This document shows positions 51,578 through 61,176 of a stretch of DNA of 64,000 bases, piece by piece (position 1 is the first letter of the stretch; each line of letters begins with the position of its first letter). Origin of the DNA: Pseudaminobacter sp040049255 (GTDB taxonomy: Bacteria > Pseudomonadota > Alphaproteobacteria > Rhizobiales > Rhizobiaceae); the NCBI RefSeq assembly GCF_040049255.1, contig NZ_JBDZDR010000001.1, positions 890,618-954,617 of the forward strand, written 5' to 3'. The notes beneath the pieces were generated by a model. It saw only the letters and a program-made list of their open reading frames with translations, ran no database searches and was not told the DNA's origin. The translations under genes and the position numbers were made by a program.

Positions 51578-54402
51578 GCTGGCTGCCGCTCTCCTTCGGC
51601 TTTCCGGCCATCCTGTGGGGCCTGCTTGCGCTGCCGGTCATCTGGTGGCTGCTCAGGCTCACCCCGCCCAAGCCGGAGACCGAGGTCTTCCCGCCTCTGA
51701 AGATTCTGGCGCGGGTGCTGCGCCGCGAGGAAACGCCTCGTCGCAGCCCGTGGTGGCTCACCTTGCTGCGCCTGCTGATGGCCGCGCTGGTGATCATGGC
51801 GCTGGCTGAACCCGTCTTCAACCCGCGCGAGAAGCTTCCCGCGGTCGGCAGCGGGCTTGCGCTGGTCATCGACAATGGCTGGGCCGCTTCGCCGGATTGG
51901 AACCGCCGCGTCGCCACCGCCGAGCGCCTGATCGACGATGCGGCGGCCGGCGCCCAGCGGATCCTGCTCGCCTTCACCGCCGAAAAGCCCAACGCCGACA
52001 TCGGCCCGTTCGACGCGCGGGCCGCGCGCGACAAGCTGCGCGCCGCCAAGCCCCGCCCGATCCCCACCGACCGTCCCGGCGTCTATGCCCGCGTCGCCGC
52101 GGCACTCGACGCCATGCCCGGCGCCAGCATTGCCGTTCTGGCCGACGGCCTGGCCGCAAAGGGCGACGAGGCCGCTTTTGCCACGCTTCTGGGCAAGGGT
52201 CCGGCCAGCGTCGTCTGGGCGGTGCCCGACCGCATCGCCACAGTTGGTCTGACCAAGGCCGAAAACCAGCTCGACGGCTTTGCCTTCACCGCCGTGCGCC
52301 CTTCGTCCGACCCTGCCCCCCGGCAGGTCGCGGCGGGCGCCTTCGACGACAAGGGCCGACGCATCGCCGATGCGGCCATCGCCTTCGGCACGGGCAAAAC
52401 CGTCGGCACCGGACTGATGAAGGTTCCGTTCGAGCTGCGCAACGATTTCGCCGCCATCCGCATCGACGGCGAGAACCATGCGGGTGCAGTGCGCGTGCTG
52501 GACGAAAGCTCCAAGCGCCGCCGCGTCGGGCTCATCTCGCAGGCCGAGGCCGACCAGGCGCAGCCGCTCCTGGCCCCGCTCTATTACATCCGCCGCGCGC
52601 TCTCGCCCTATGCCGATCTGGTCGAACCGCAAAGCCGCGACCTCGCCGACGCCATCCCCCAGCTTCTGGAACAGAAGCCGGCGATGATCGTCATGGCCGA
52701 CATCGGCACCATCCCCGAGCCCGCCCGGCAGAAGCTGGTGGAATGGGTGAACAATGGCGGCATGCTGGTGCGCTTTGCGGGCTCCCGCCTCGCCGCCGCC
52801 GGCAATGACGACGACCTGCTGCCGGTACGCCTGCGCACCGGCGAGCGCTCGCTGGGCGGCGCGCTGTCATGGACCGAGCCGCAGCCGGTCACCGAGTTCC
52901 CCAAGACCGGACCGTTCTCCGATCTCGCCCCGCCGTCCGAAGTCGCCGTCAGCCGGCAGGTGCTGGCCGAACCCGCCGCCGATCTGGTCGAGCGCACCTG
53001 GGCCAACCTTGCCGACGGCACGCCGCTGGTCACAGGCGCGCGGCGCGAAAAGGGCACGATCGTCCTTTTCCACACCGCGCCGGATGCGACATGGTCCAAC
53101 CTGCCCATCTCCGGCACCTTCGTGGAAATGCTGCGCCGCCTAGTGCAGATGTCGCGCAACCAGGGTAGCCTTGCCGCCAATGCCGAGGGCCAGGTAGCGT
53201 CGCTGGCGCCATATCGCATGATCGCGGCCGATGGTTCGCTGGTGCCGCCGCCTGCCGAGGCCCGGCCGCTCACGGTCGGACGCGGGGCCGTGCCCGTCAG
53301 CATCGAGAACCCGCCGGGCCTCTATGGAAGCGAGGACGGCGTGGTCGCGCACAACTTGCTGGCCGCCGACGCTACGCTTGCGCCGCTCGTGCGCCCCCAC
53401 ATCGCGGCCCCGGTCACCGAAATGCGCTATGCTGTGAACGAATCCCACGACCTAAAGGGACCGCTCGTGGCGGCAGCGCTCGCTCTCATGCTTTTGGACA
53501 CGCTGGCCGTGTTCTGGCTGGGCGGCATGTTCGCCGGCCGCCGCAGCCGCGACGCCGCGCGCGGCGCGGGCGCCGCAGTGATGCTTCTCGCGGCGGGCGC
53601 GCTGTTCTTCGCATCTGCGCCGCATGCGCGCGCCGACGATTCGAAGCCCGGCGACGAGCAGGCCATAGAGGCCGTGTCGAAGACGCGGCTTGCCTATGTC
53701 ATCACCGGCGACGCCGCCATCGATTCCATCAGCCGCGCCGGCCTCGACGGCCTTTCCCGCTTCCTGGTGGAAAAGACCGCGCTCGATCCCGGCAAGCCGG
53801 CCGGCGTCGACATAGCGCGCGATGAACTGGCCTTCTATCCGCTGATCTACTGGCCGATCGACCCCAAGGCGCCGCTGCCCTCGCAGGAGGCCATCGCGCG
53901 CGTCGATGCCTATATGCAGCAGGGCGGCACGGTGCTTTTCGACACGCGCGACCAATATGCCAGCGGCATCGACGCCAGTTCCACCAGTCCCTCCACGGAA
54001 AGGCTGCGCGACATCCTGGCCGGGCTCAACGTGCCCCCGCTGGAGCCTGTGCCGTCCGATCACGTGCTGACGAAATCCTTCTACATACTTCCGGAGTTTC
54101 CCGGCCGCTTCAACGGCAGCCCGCTCTGGGTCGAGGCATCGCTTGAAGCCGCCAATCCCGAGCACCGCCCGGTGCGCACCGGCGATGGCGTTACCCCCAT
54201 CATGATCACCGCCAATGATTTCGCCGGCGCCTGGGCCGTCGACGAAAACGGCGACCCGATGTTCCCCACCGTGCCGTCCGATCCGATGCAGCGGCTCTAC
54301 GCCTATCGCGTCGGGGTCAACATCGTCATGTACATGCTGACGGGCAACTACAAGTCCGACCAGGTCCACGTGCCCGCCCTGCTCGAGAGGCTGGGGCAGT
54401 AG
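51574..54402 (+). CDS. BatA-N / DUF4159 membrane protein
   Basis: A 942-residue protein. The N-terminus (about 1-85) has two membrane helices and the BatA-type motif FGFPAILWGLLALPVIWWL...FPPLKIL. A VWA-like domain follows. Further helices lie near 650-710, and the C-terminal about 210 residues are DUF4159 (LAYVITGDAAIDSISRAGLDGLSRFL...DTRDQY). The fold of DUF4159 resembles class I glutamine-amidotransferase-like domains. It couples with MoxR and DUF58; the actual client is unknown. Starts in an ATGA overlap. Confidence 0.85.
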   Translation: MSWLPLSFGFPAILWGLLALPVIWWLLRLTPPKPETEVFPPLKILARVLRREETPRRSPWWLTLLRLLMAALVIMALAEPVFNPREKLPAVGSGLALVIDNGWAASPDWNRRVATAERLIDDAAAGAQRILLAFTAEKPNADIGPFDARAARDKLRAAKPRPIPTDRPGVYARVAAALDAMPGASIAVLADGLAAKGDEAAFATLLGKGPASVVWAVPDRIATVGLTKAENQLDGFAFTAVRPSSDPAPRQVAAGAFDDKGRRIADAAIAFGTGKTVGTGLMKVPFELRNDFAAIRIDGENHAGAVRVLDESSKRRRVGLISQAEADQAQPLLAPLYYIRRALSPYADLVEPQSRDLADAIPQLLEQKPAMIVMADIGTIPEPARQKLVEWVNNGGMLVRFAGSRLAAAGNDDDLLPVRLRTGERSLGGALSWTEPQPVTEFPKTGPFSDLAPPSEVAVSRQVLAEPAADLVERTWANLADGTPLVTGARREKGTIVLFHTAPDATWSNLPISGTFVEMLRRLVQMSRNQGSLAANAEGQVASLAPYRMIAADGSLVPPPAEARPLTVGRGAVPVSIENPPGLYGSEDGVVAHNLLAADATLAPLVRPHIAAPVTEMRYAVNESHDLKGPLVAAALALMLLDTLAVFWLGGMFAGRRSRDAARGAGAAVMLLAAGALFFASAPHARADDSKPGDEQAIEAVSKTRLAYVITGDAAIDSISRAGLDGLSRFLVEKTALDPGKPAGVDIARDELAFYPLIYWPIDPKAPLPSQEAIARVDAYMQQGGTVLFDTRDQYASGIDASSTSPSTERLRDILAGLNVPPLEPVPSDHVLTKSFYILPEFPGRFNGSPLWVEASLEAANPEHRPVRTGDGVTPIMITANDFAGAWAVDENGDPMFPTVPSDPMQRLYAYRVGVNIVMYMLTGNYKSDQVHVPALLERLGQ

Positions 54403-54403
54403 C

Positions 54404-56473
54404 ATGAACAACTGGACCCTCTCCTTCGAACCCCTGCTAGGCTGGCAGTTGCTGGCCCTCATACTCGTGCCACTCGCAATCCTCACCCTAGCCGGCCTGT
54501 TTTTCCGCCGGCGCGGCTCGCTCCTGCGGCTGGCGGCACTGGCGGCACTTGCCGCCGTCCTGTTCAATCCGGTGCTTCTGGACGAGGACCGCGAGCCGTT
54601 GCAAAGCGTCGTGGCCCTGGTGGTCGACCGCAGCCCCAGCCAGGACATCGGCAACCGCGCCGCCCAGACAGACCAGGCCCTGGCGGCGCTCAAGGAACGG
54701 CTCGCCCGCTTCAAGCAGTTCGAGGTCCGCGTGGTCGAGGCCGGCAAGGCCGACGCCGCCGACGAGCGCACCGAAACCCGCCTGTTCTCCGCCCTCGACG
54801 GAGCGTTCCGCGATGTGCCGCCCTCGCGCATCGGCGGCGCCATCATGATCACCGACGGCCAGGTGCATGACGTGCCGCCCGGCGTGCCGGGCATCCATGC
54901 GCCGCTTCACGCGCTGATCACCGGCGAGGAAGGCGAGAAGGACCGCCGCATCCGCTTCGAGAAGTCGCCGCGCTTCGGCATTGTCGGCAAGCCGCTCGAC
55001 ATGAGCTACCGTGTCATCACCTCGGGCGGGGAGACCGGCGATGTGAACGTGCGCGTCTCCATCAACGGCCAGCAGGTCTCCGTCGAGCGCGCGACCATCG
55101 GCCGGGAAATGCCGCTACGCATCACCGTGCCGGCTGCAGGCCGCAACATTGTCGAGGTCGCCGTCGACCGCGAGGAAGGCGAGATCACCGACATCAACAA
55201 CCGCGCCGTGGCGCTGGTCGACGGCATCCGCGAGAACCTGCGCGTGCTGCTGGTCTCCGGCGAGCCGCATGCCGGCGAGCGCACCTGGCGCAACCTGCTC
55301 AAGTCCGACGCCTCGGTCGACCTCGTGCACTTCACCATCCTGCGTCCGCCCGAAAAGCAGGATGGCACGCCGATCAACGAACTCTCGCTCATCGCCTTCC
55401 CGACGCGCGAGCTGTTCGTCGACAAGATCAACGAGTTCGACCTCATCATCTTCGATCGCTACCAGCACCGCGACGTGCTGCCGATCCTCTATTACGACTA
55501 CATCGCCGAATATGTCGAAAAGGGCGGCGCGCTGCTGATCGCCGCCGGCCCCGAATATGCCGGCCAGCAGTCCATCGCGCGCACGCCGCTACTGCCTGCG
55601 CTTCCGGCCACGCCCACCGGCGAGGTGGTGGAAAAGGGGTTTTATCCGCGCCTCACCGATCTCGGCAAACGCCATCCGGTCACGCGGGGCCTGGAAGGCT
55701 CGACAGCCGAGCCGCCGCATTGGAGCCGCTGGTTCCGCATCATCGGCATCAACCAGCCCGAGGGCGAGGTCGTCATGAAGGGCCCCGACGACCGGCCGCT
55801 GCTTGTGCTCGACCGCAAGGGCGAAGGCCGCGTCGGCATGTTCCTGTCCGATCAGGGCTGGCTGTGGGCGCGCGGCTATGAAGGCGGCGGCCCGCATGTC
55901 TCGCTCTATCGCCGCATCGCCCACTGGCTGATGAAGGAGCCCGAGCTCGAGGAGGAACGCCTTACCGCCAGCGGCCGCGGCATGACGCTGGACGTGCGCC
56001 GCCAGACCATGAAGGACAACCCCGGCAGCGCACAGGTCATCACCCCCTCCGGCAAGGCCATGACCGTGCCGCTGACGCAATCCGAGCCCGGCATCTTCTC
56101 CGGCAGCGTGGTGACCAAGGAAATCGGCCTCTACCAGGTCGGCAATGGCGACCTGACGGCGCTCGCCCATATCGGCCCGATCAACGCGCCCGAATTCGGC
56201 GACATGGTTTCCACCGAGGCGGTACTGAAGCCCTATGCGGAAAAGACCGGCGGCAGCGCGCGCCGGCTTGCCGAGGGCGCGGGCATCGCAGTGCCCAGCA
56301 TCGTGCCGGTGCGCGGCAATGCCGAAGCCGCCGGCCGCGACTGGATCGGCCTGAAGACCACCGACGACAGCGTGCTCAAATCGGTGAGCCGCGTGCCGCT
56401 CTTCGCCGGCTTCTTCGGCCTCGGCCTTCTGCTCGCCGCCCTGGGCGCCATGTGGTACCGCGAGGGGCGATAG
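54404..56473 (+). CDS. Large membrane protein of the MoxR operon
   Basis: A 689-residue protein with helices near the N-terminus (about 12-60) and one at the C-terminus (AGFFGLGLLLAALGAMWY). The middle contains IGGAIMITDGQVHD, a VWA-like or Ig-like segment and a glutamine-amidotransferase-like fold (EYVEKGGALLIAAGPEYAG). Such proteins regularly end MoxR-DUF58-DUF4159 operons. It begins one base after the preceding stop. Role unknown. Confidence 0.8.
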   Translation: MNNWTLSFEPLLGWQLLALILVPLAILTLAGLFFRRRGSLLRLAALAALAAVLFNPVLLDEDREPLQSVVALVVDRSPSQDIGNRAAQTDQALAALKERLARFKQFEVRVVEAGKADAADERTETRLFSALDGAFRDVPPSRIGGAIMITDGQVHDVPPGVPGIHAPLHALITGEEGEKDRRIRFEKSPRFGIVGKPLDMSYRVITSGGETGDVNVRVSINGQQVSVERATIGREMPLRITVPAAGRNIVEVAVDREEGEITDINNRAVALVDGIRENLRVLLVSGEPHAGERTWRNLLKSDASVDLVHFTILRPPEKQDGTPINELSLIAFPTRELFVDKINEFDLIIFDRYQHRDVLPILYYDYIAEYVEKGGALLIAAGPEYAGQQSIARTPLLPALPATPTGEVVEKGFYPRLTDLGKRHPVTRGLEGSTAEPPHWSRWFRIIGINQPEGEVVMKGPDDRPLLVLDRKGEGRVGMFLSDQGWLWARGYEGGGPHVSLYRRIAHWLMKEPELEEERLTASGRGMTLDVRRQTMKDNPGSAQVITPSGKAMTVPLTQSEPGIFSGSVVTKEIGLYQVGNGDLTALAHIGPINAPEFGDMVSTEAVLKPYAEKTGGSARRLAEGAGIAVPSIVPVRGNAEAAGRDWIGLKTTDDSVLKSVSRVPLFAGFFGLGLLLAALGAMWYREGR

Positions 56474-56558
56474 CGGTTTCCCCCAATAAACGCTTTTTCG
56501 GGTCGGGGCTGACCGCTATTGCTTCGGCCGGCATCGAAGCCCGCAGCTTCAGCCAGCC

Positions 56559-58847
56559 TCAAAACGCAATGCTCAGCCCCGCGCGCGCCACGGCGATGAA
56601 GGCCTGGTCGCTGCCATAGCCTGCCTCGACGGTGCCGTTGATCTGCATGCTGGAGGCGTTGACGAAGGTGAAGTCGGCGCCGGCAAAGCCGCGGATCGCG
56701 CCCCTGTCTCCGCCCGGGGTAAAGACGATATCCTGCCCCAGAAGCGTGGCGGATACGTTGCCGCGGCTCTGCGCGATGCCGTCTATGCCGGCCCTCAGCC
56801 TCGTGGCCAAGACGCCGCTCTCGGTGGCCCATGGCGTCAGCGGCAGGGCGACCTGGCCGCGCGCCTCGAAGACATGCACGTTGCGCGAATCCACCGTCAG
56901 GGCATCCTCGGCGCCTCTCTCCTCATAGCCATCCAGAAACAGGCCAGCATAGCGCAGCCGCAGGCTGGGAACCACGACTGTTCCGCCAACCTCCATGCGC
57001 GTTCCGACCGCAACCGAAGGGCTGACATAGACGCCGTCGAACTTGGCGTGCGCGGTCTCGATGCCGCCCTGCACCGTGTTGTTGGCGATGCGGCGGTCGC
57101 TGTTCTGGCGCATGGAGCCGACGGAGAGCGAAAGATCGGCGAAGTTCAGCACTGACGCGTAGCCCAGATAGCCGCCGCCGAAGAAGCTGCTGTGGTCGAT
57201 GTCGTGGATCGAGCCGTCGACGCGGGCCGAGCCGCCGGCCGCGCCGATAAAACCGCCGCCGCGCCAATGGTCGGAAACTTCTCCCTCAAGGCCGAATATC
57301 ACGCCGCCGAGCGAGTTGCGGAAGCCCGCCTCGTCGTCCGAGCCGTCCTGCGAGCGATAGCCGCCCAGGGCTGTCGCCCAGAATACGGGCCCCATCTTCT
57401 CCGGTAAGGCATCGGCGTCGAACGGCAGGTCGCCGGTCACGCCGAAGACGCCGCGGAACCCTTCCCCCCGCGCCACGGCGAGCCTGTCTTCCACCGCGCC
57501 GGCAATATCGCCCGTCAGGTCGGCCACCACCGCGTGAGCGCTGCTGAAGCCTGCCGTATCCAGCACCGCCACCTTGTCGCCGCTGACGACGAAGGGCCGG
57601 TTGCCGGCCATCACCACGTTGGGGAGATTGCCGGAAAAGGTCATCATCGCATTCAACCCGGAGCCGAATGCAACGGTGTTGTCGATGCCGCCGAAGATGA
57701 TGTCCCCCTGGATAGCCGTGCCGGCCAGCAGGTTGAGCCTGGCGTTGTGGCCGCCGAACAAGATGGCTCCATCGCCGTCGTTGATGATCTTGCCGGAATT
57801 CGTGACAATGGCGTTGTTCCCGTCAGTGCCGACCCCAATGGAGCCGAGGCCGCTGACGATGATCGAACCGCTGTTGTGGATGACCGCGTTGTCGCCAAGG
57901 CCGACACCCGGGCCGGCGCCCATACCGATGCCGATTCCTACTGTTACCGATCCCGAAGCCCTGATCGTGCCGGTGTTCGATATACTTGCATCGTCGCCAC
58001 CGACAACAATCCCCCCGGAAGCCTCCCCGCTGCTGTCAATCGCCCCCCGATTGAAAATGGTGAAACGGTCGCCATTTGCCGCAACGCCATGGCTGGCCTC
58101 GCCGCTGGTGCGGATGGAACCGTCGTTCAAAACGGTAACATCCGAGGTGGATATCGACAAAACCGCATCCCCGACAGCGATGCCCGTGGTCCCGTAGCCC
58201 GTTGTCTCGATTTGCCCCCCGTTTCCGACCGTGCTGCGATCCCCGCCCACCGCGATGCCGGTTGAACCCTTGTTCAGGATCCGGATAAGTCCATCGTTGG
58301 CGACGCTGGAGTCCTCCCCGAGCAAAAATATGCCGACCGCATTCTCGCCGGAGATCACGACATTGCCCGACCCGGAATTGCGCACCTGCGCACGCGGGCC
58401 GTCCACAACTATGCCATGCGAACCGTAGCCCTCGGTCTCAACGAATCCATTGTTGACAATCAATGCATCCGCGCCGACCTCGCCGAGTATTCCATGGGAT
58501 TCCATCCCCGTCGAACGGATGAGGCCGTTGTTGACGATGCTGGCGCCGTCGCCGACAAAATAGACTCCCATCGCGTCCTTACCGGAAGTCTCGATCGTAC
58601 CGGCATTGGTCAACTTCTGGCGGTCGTTCGCCATCACGGCGCCATCTTCGCCGTCATCGCCCGTGCTGATCTTGCCTCCGGCCTTCACCGTTCCGGTGTC
58701 GCCGGCGTTGCCCATCACCTGGTGCCCTTCCGTCTGTCCGGGCTGGATCGTGAAGCTCTGGGAAAATGTCGGCCAGGAGGCCAATGCGGTCGCTGCGAAG
58801 AGGGAAATTGCAAGCGAGCGCTGCATGCCTACAGGAATCAATGCCAT
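56559..58847 (-). CDS. Autotransporter with repetitive beta-helix passenger
   Basis: A 762-residue type V secretion protein. A signal peptide (SLAISLFAATALASW...) is followed by a passenger (about 60-400) of roughly ten repeats of about 23 residues, each with N-x-G-x-I-x-(T/S)-S-G and a H-G-I-x-V-G type strand. This predicts a right-handed beta-helix. The last 280 residues form a beta-barrel domain (FWATALGGYRSQDGS...) ending in the outer-membrane signature AF. Adhesion is the usual role of such proteins; the ligand is unknown. GAGG precedes the ATG. Confidence 0.85.
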   Translation of the reverse strand: MALIPVGMQRSLAISLFAATALASWPTFSQSFTIQPGQTEGHQVMGNAGDTGTVKAGGKISTGDDGEDGAVMANDRQKLTNAGTIETSGKDAMGVYFVGDGASIVNNGLIRSTGMESHGILGEVGADALIVNNGFVETEGYGSHGIVVDGPRAQVRNSGSGNVVISGENAVGIFLLGEDSSVANDGLIRILNKGSTGIAVGGDRSTVGNGGQIETTGYGTTGIAVGDAVLSISTSDVTVLNDGSIRTSGEASHGVAANGDRFTIFNRGAIDSSGEASGGIVVGGDDASISNTGTIRASGSVTVGIGIGMGAGPGVGLGDNAVIHNSGSIIVSGLGSIGVGTDGNNAIVTNSGKIINDGDGAILFGGHNARLNLLAGTAIQGDIIFGGIDNTVAFGSGLNAMMTFSGNLPNVVMAGNRPFVVSGDKVAVLDTAGFSSAHAVVADLTGDIAGAVEDRLAVARGEGFRGVFGVTGDLPFDADALPEKMGPVFWATALGGYRSQDGSDDEAGFRNSLGGVIFGLEGEVSDHWRGGGFIGAAGGSARVDGSIHDIDHSSFFGGGYLGYASVLNFADLSLSVGSMRQNSDRRIANNTVQGGIETAHAKFDGVYVSPSVAVGTRMEVGGTVVVPSLRLRYAGLFLDGYEERGAEDALTVDSRNVHVFEARGQVALPLTPWATESGVLATRLRAGIDGIAQSRGNVSATLLGQDIVFTPGGDRGAIRGFAGADFTFVNASSMQINGTVEAGYGSDQAFIAVARAGLSIAF

Positions 58848-58957
58848 GTCACCTCGCGAATATATGCGCGCCGCATTGCTGTCGGGAAATCGACTTTGAC
58901 CCTATCGACGTCTCTTTTTCAAGCGTTGCTTTCGCCTCATGTGGAAACCACAAGATA

Positions 58958-58997
58958 GAAACGCGCCGGAAGAGATGTAAATCTTTCGGCGCGTTTC
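58958..58997 (-). terminator. Long hairpin after choXWV
   Basis: Sixteen-base arms starting GAAACGCGCC and ending GGCGCGTTTC, with one wobble or mismatch, enclose an eight-base loop. It lies 29 bases past the choV stop and before the autotransporter start, on the same strand. The T-run is weak. Confidence 0.55.
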
Positions 58998-59025
58998 ATT
59001 TATGCAACGTTCGTTGTTGGCTTTA

Positions 59026-60210
59026 CTATCGCCGCAACACGGCCGAAAGCACGTCGCGGATGCCGATCGCGCCGACAAAGCGCGACTGTTCGTCGAACAG
59101 CGCCACGGGCGAGGTCTGCGAGCGGTGCATGGCCAGCATCACCGTCTTCAGCGTGGTGCCCGGCCGCGCCCAGAACACGCGCGGCGCGTCGGGCGGCAGC
59201 GTTTCCACCTCATCGCAGGAAACCCAGATTGCCGGCTGGCCGTTGCGCTCGGCCGCGGTCACCAGCCCGTCCTTGTCGATCTTGAAGCGCGTGGTCTGGC
59301 GGCGGTCCAGCCACAGCCAGCCGTCCCCGCCGGCGTGCTCCAGGTCGCGACGGTCGCGCATCACGTTCCAAGCCGTCAGCACCGACAGCGGGTTCACGTT
59401 GGAGATGAAGTCGCGCACATAGTCGCTGGCGGGCCGCAGCACGATGTCCTCCGGCGCGCCCGTCTGCACGATGCGCCCGCCCTCCATGATGGAGATGTGG
59501 GTGCCGATCTTCAGCGCCTCTTCCAGATCGTGGCTGACGAAGATGATCGTCTTCTTCAGCTTGTCCTGGAGTTGCAGCAGCTCGTCCTGCAGCTTGGTGC
59601 GGATCAGCGGGTCCAGTGCCGAGAACGGCTCGTCCATCAGCAGGATCGGCGCTTCCGTGGCGAAGGCCCGTGCCAGGCCCACGCGCTGCTGCATGCCGCC
59701 TGAAAGCTCATGCGCGTATTTCTTCGACCACTGGTCGAGGCCGACCAGCGCCAGCTGCTTCCTCACGCGCTCCTTGCGCTCGGCATCCGGCACACCGGAT
59801 AGCTCCAGGCCGAAGCCGACATTCTCCTCCACCGTGCGCCACGGCAAGAGGCCGAACTGCTGGAACACCATGGCCACGCGCGTCTGCCTTATGTGGCGCA
59901 GCGTGGCCGCATCGCAGCTCGCCACATCCACCATTCGGCCGCCGTCCTTGACCATCACGCTGCCGCGTGCGGGCACGTTCAGCAGGTTGACCGCACGCAG
60001 CAGCGTGGACTTGCCGGAGCCCGAAAGCCCCATCAGCACCGAGATCTCGCCTTCGTTGACGGTCAGGTTGCAGCCGGCGCAGCCCAGCACCGCGCCGGTC
60101 TTCGCCAGGATATCCGCGCGGCTCGCGCCCTTGTCGATCAGCTCCAGCGCCTCCTTCTGCGCGGAGCCGAAGACGATGTCGACATTCTTGAAATCGACGG
60201 CCGCACTCAT
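59026..60210 (-). CDS. choV: Choline ABC transporter ATP-binding protein
   Basis: A 394-residue ATPase of the glycine-betaine/choline (ProV-like) type. Walker A GLSGSGKST, signature LSGGMQQRVGLARA, Walker B ILLMDEPFSALDP and VSHDLEEA are present. The last about 110 residues include CBS-like sequence (FVGAIGIRDVLSAVL), as in osmo- or solute-regulated family members. It overlaps the permease gene by four bases. The order choX-choW-choV is that of Sinorhizobium. Confidence 0.9.
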   Translation of the reverse strand: MSAAVDFKNVDIVFGSAQKEALELIDKGASRADILAKTGAVLGCAGCNLTVNEGEISVLMGLSGSGKSTLLRAVNLLNVPARGSVMVKDGGRMVDVASCDAATLRHIRQTRVAMVFQQFGLLPWRTVEENVGFGLELSGVPDAERKERVRKQLALVGLDQWSKKYAHELSGGMQQRVGLARAFATEAPILLMDEPFSALDPLIRTKLQDELLQLQDKLKKTIIFVSHDLEEALKIGTHISIMEGGRIVQTGAPEDIVLRPASDYVRDFISNVNPLSVLTAWNVMRDRRDLEHAGGDGWLWLDRRQTTRFKIDKDGLVTAAERNGQPAIWVSCDEVETLPPDAPRVFWARPGTTLKTVMLAMHRSQTSPVALFDEQSRFVGAIGIRDVLSAVLRR

Positions 60211-61061
60211 TTTGCGCCTCCCGTGCCAATGCGGCTCATGCGGTCGAGGATGATGGCGAGGATGACGATTGCCAGGCCCGCCTCGAGCCCGAGCGGGATG
60301 TTGACCGAGTTCAGCGCGCGCACCACCGGCTTGCCCAGGCCGTTGGCGCCGATCAGCGCGGCAATCACCACCATCGACAGCGAAAGCATGATGCACTGGG
60401 TCAGCCCAGCCATGATCGTGGGCAGCGCGGCCGGCAGCTCCACCTTCCACAGCAATTGCCGCCTGGTGGCGCCGAATGCCTCGCCGGCCTCGATCATGGG
60501 CTTCGGAACCGAAGTGATGCCGAGATAGGTGAGCCGGATGGGCGCTGGCGCGGCGAAAATGACGGTGACGATCAGGCCCGGCGCGATGCCAAGGCCGAAA
60601 AGGATCAGTACCGGAATGAGATAGACGAAGGTGGGCATGGTCTGCATCAGGTCGAGCACCGGCTGCAGCACGCGGTAGCCCCGCTCGCTATGGGCGGCCC
60701 AGATGCCGATCGGCACGCCGATGGCCATGGAGGCTGCTGCGGCGGCCACCACCAGAACCAGCGTCTCGATGGTTTCCTTCCACAGCCCTTGGTTGACGAT
60801 GAACAGCAGGCCGATGGCGACGCCCAGCACCAGCTTCCAGGAGCGCTGCAGATACCAAGCGATCAGCGCTATCAGCGCGATCAGCGCGATCGGCGGAAGC
60901 CAGAGCAGCGCATCGACCAGCCCTTCCAGCGCAAGCGCAAGACCGGAAGCGATCGAGTTGAAAAACCACTCGAAATTCGTGGTCAGGAAATCAAAGAATT
61001 GCTTGCCCCAGCGCCCGATCGGAACTTTGACGCCCGAGATAAATGCCGAAACCGGATCCAC
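60207..61061 (-). CDS. choW: Choline ABC transporter permease
   Basis: A 284-residue inner-membrane permease of the ProW family. A long N-terminal region precedes about seven helices. The EAA loop is EAGEAFGATRRQLLWKVELPAALP. The start is GTG at 61061 with GGAG upstream. It lies between choX and choV in the same operon, separated from choX by two hairpins. Confidence 0.9.
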   Translation of the reverse strand: MDPVSAFISGVKVPIGRWGKQFFDFLTTNFEWFFNSIASGLALALEGLVDALLWLPPIALIALIALIAWYLQRSWKLVLGVAIGLLFIVNQGLWKETIETLVLVVAAAAASMAIGVPIGIWAAHSERGYRVLQPVLDLMQTMPTFVYLIPVLILFGLGIAPGLIVTVIFAAPAPIRLTYLGITSVPKPMIEAGEAFGATRRQLLWKVELPAALPTIMAGLTQCIMLSLSMVVIAALIGANGLGKPVVRALNSVNIPLGLEAGLAIVILAIILDRMSRIGTGGAK

Positions 61062-61085
61062 CCTATCTCCTCTCTTTCATTGCCT

Positions 61086-61157
61086 CCCCCGTTTGCGGGG
61101 GTGGCGCCGCTCCCACCCATGGAGCAAACGGCGGGGCAGCCATTGCCGCCCCGCCGT
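61086..61157 (-). terminator. Two hairpins between choX and choW
   Basis: CCCCCG/CGGGGG with a four-base loop at 61086-61101, and ACGGCGGGG/CCCCGCCGT at 61128-61157. Neither has a T-run. They probably reduce expression of the permease and ATPase relative to the binding protein. Confidence 0.55.
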
Positions 61158-61176
61158 CAAGATTCCGCGTTGGCGC

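Noticed and set aside
56469..56518. ATAGCGGT and ACCGCTAT as a terminator between convergent genes
   Set aside because: The eight-base arms are 34 bases apart, too far for a normal terminator, and no T-run follows.
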